Positions 62,782 through 64,000 of a stretch of 64,000 nucleotides of DNA are shown here, in pieces. The translations under genes and the position numbers were made by a program. The DNA comes from Gracilimonas sediminicola (GTDB lineage: Bacteria > Bacteroidota > Rhodothermia > Balneolales > Balneolaceae): the NCBI RefSeq assembly GCF_024320785.1, contig NZ_JANDBC010000003.1, forward strand, positions 579,420 through 643,419, in the 5' to 3' direction. Under the pieces are notes generated by a model. That model was not told the DNA's origin. It was given only the letters and a program-made list of their open reading frames with translations, and did no database searches. Position 1 is the first letter of the stretch; each line of letters opens with the position of its first letter.

Positions 62782-64000
62782 TTATTCGATTTGAAGGTTA
62801 GCCATCATGCCGTTGTCTTCGTGCTCCAGGTTATGACAGTGAAAAACGTACAAGCCTTTTGGCGCATTGAAATTCATGATAACCCTAACAGTCTCGTCAG
62901 GCATGACAAGTACCGTGTCCTTCCAGCCTGTTTCGGTAGGCATTAATCCTCTGCTTCCGCTTCTATCAAGAACTTTAAACTGAACGGCATGCACGTGCAT
63001 GGGGTGAGGTACGTTTGAGTTATTGATAAACTCCCAAATTTCAGTACTTCCTTGCTCTACACGTTCATCGACTCGCTCCATCTCAAACTGACGCCCATTA
63101 ATGGTATGGCCGTTCATCATTTGCATGTCCAACCGAATGGGGCGGGTACGATCAGCAGATGAAGCTTCAGGAAAGGTCGATTCAGACAGCTGACCGGGAA
63201 GGTCCACTGATTCTTGCTTAGATTCTCCATCAATCCTGAATTCCATAAGATCAAAACCAGTGCCTTGTTCGGGGCCGGAGCTCCCCATCATGTTTTGCAT
63301 TCCCATCATACCGCCGCCGGAAGGCACATCAAATGGTTTACTGATAAGGTGAATACTATTTTTCTTCAATCCAGAGAAGTCTACCAGTATGTCTGCTCTT
63401 TCCCCTGGGGCCATTAATAATTCATTGGTCTCAATAGCTTCCGGTAGAAGGCCTCCATCGGTGCCAATGACCATAAAGGAAAGATCATCTTGAAACGCTA
63501 CATTATAAATCCGGGCATTTGAGCCATTTAATACTCTCAAGCGATACACACCAGGCTCAACTTCATGGTAAGGAGATGGCGCTCCGTTAACTAAGATCGT
63601 ATCTCCCAAAAACCCAGTCATCATCCGTTCGGGCATAGACGGGTTATAAATAATCTGCCCAGAGTCACTTACTCTCCGATCCTGAATAACGAGCGGTATC
63701 TCGTAGTTACCACTCGGTAAGTTGAGTGCTTTTTCTTCGTCATCTTCAATAATAAAAAAACCTGCTAACCCGCGATAAACCTGTTCTCCAGTTATTCTGT
63801 GAGGATGAGGGTGATACCAATAGGTGCCGGCTCTTTGATTCAGGCTGAATTCATAATCATAGGCTCCTCCTGATATTGCATCTTTGGGATGTCCATCCAT
63901 TTCGGGGGGAACAATGAGTCCATGCCAGTGAATAATGCTTTCCTGACCTATATTATTAGTAAACTGGATGTTAAGTTCCTGCCCCTTTACATGGCGAATT
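62782..64000 (-). CDS. Multicopper oxidase, 5' end outside the window
   Basis: The frame stays open to the right edge; about 406 residues are seen, covering the middle and C-terminal cupredoxin domains. An internal ATG at 63900 is not the start because the conserved QESIIHWHGL lies upstream of it. Copper ligands are visible: HWHG in the first domain, TYWYHPHPH, then HPMHVHAVQF and the T1/T2/T3 motif VFHCHNLEHEDNGMM at the C-terminus. A Met-rich segment (GGGMMGMQNMMG) recalls the CueO copper-binding insert. It oxidises Cu(I) to the less toxic Cu(II) in the periplasm. It leads the unit ending with the CopB-like ATPase. Confidence 0.93.
   Translation of the reverse strand, partial: IRHVKGQELNIQFTNNIGQESIIHWHGLIVPPEMDGHPKDAISGGAYDYEFSLNQRAGTYWYHPHPHRITGEQVYRGLAGFFIIEDDEEKALNLPSGNYEIPLVIQDRRVSDSGQIIYNPSMPERMMTGFLGDTILVNGAPSPYHEVEPGVYRLRVLNGSNARIYNVAFQDDLSFMVIGTDGGLLPEAIETNELLMAPGERADILVDFSGLKKNSIHLISKPFDVPSGGGMMGMQNMMGSSGPEQGTGFDLMEFRIDGESKQESVDLPGQLSESTFPEASSADRTRPIRLDMQMMNGHTINGRQFEMERVDERVEQGSTEIWEFINNSNVPHPMHVHAVQFKVLDRSGSRGLMPTETGWKDTVLVMPDETVRVIMNFNAPKGLYVFHCHNLEHEDNGMMANLQIE

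Noticed and set aside
63878..63900. ATG at 63900 as start of the multicopper oxidase
   Set aside because: Conserved upstream residues including the HWHG copper ligands continue in frame to the window edge.
1..64000. CRISPR arrays, rRNA, tRNA and intact insertion sequences
   Set aside because: None was seen by eye in the intergenic stretches; a covariance-model scan would be needed to rule out small RNAs.

Overview
The window looks like chromosome from a motile, Gram-negative member of the Bacteroidota/Rhodothermota-Balneolota side of the tree, most likely Balneolota (Gracilimonas/Balneola-like). The evidence is a C-terminal type IX secretion sorting domain (2nd gene), a TonB-dependent receptor with a carboxypeptidase-like plug extension, many lipoproteins, few Shine-Dalgarno sequences, and flagellin with fliS/fliD. 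Flagella are rare in classical Bacteroidota but occur in Balneolota. The phylum call is inference. No rRNA, tRNA, CRISPR array or insertion sequence was recognised.

Layout. 1-11.5 kb: a glycan-use region with the start of a TonB receptor, a surface protein with carbohydrate-binding modules and a type IX signal, a LacI regulator, two tandem SGNH-hydrolase/TPR paralogs, a GH30 lipoprotein glycosidase, and a membrane protein made of 30-residue repeats. 11.6-33 kb: mostly housekeeping, with a TlpA-like protein, fused isobutyryl-CoA mutase IcmF, MscS channel, Ig-like lipoprotein, a three-lipoprotein operon ending in LpoB, an NAD salvage operon (pncB-pncA plus an FAD enzyme), an outer-membrane-protein/lipoprotein pair, lysS and a LolC/E-type permease. 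Two copies of an intergenic repeat follow neighbouring genes here. 33-36.5 kb: an AT-rich accessory patch (NERD nuclease plus an unknown helical protein) and a YdjM-like membrane protein, bracketed by two copies of a clover-leaf-folding intergenic repeat.

36.7-49 kb: the most interesting region. Flagellin (-) is followed upstream by a tightly packed four-gene minus-strand operon: a TPR + O-GlcNAc-transferase + FkbM methyltransferase fusion, a TPR + WecF-like (Fuc4NAc) transferase fusion, a hexapeptide acyltransferase and a WecE-like sugar aminotransferase. The two transferases share nearly the same N-terminal TPR module. Divergently come fliS-fliD-fliT-like-(FlgM-like?) and a sigma-54 response regulator. 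The divergent gap holds a near-perfect, palindromic sigma-54 promoter and a sigma-28-like promoter, and flagellin has its own sigma-28-like promoter. I read this as a flagellin O-glycosylation system in which two transferases dock on the same acceptor through a common TPR adaptor.

49-64 kb: a heavy-metal (Cu/Ag/Hg) resistance island, all on the minus strand: CusA/CzcA-type RND pump, adaptor with a His-rich head, stand-alone His-rich lipoprotein, TolC-type channel, His-rich small membrane protein, GDCCVxC-type protein, Hg-type MerR, an extra 48-residue Cys-rich protein under a textbook MerR-type promoter (19-bp spacer), two small membrane proteins, a CopB-like CPH P-type ATPase with a His-rich head, a DUF4440-like protein, a DUF2231-like membrane protein, an ArsP-like permease, and a multicopper oxidase running off the right edge.
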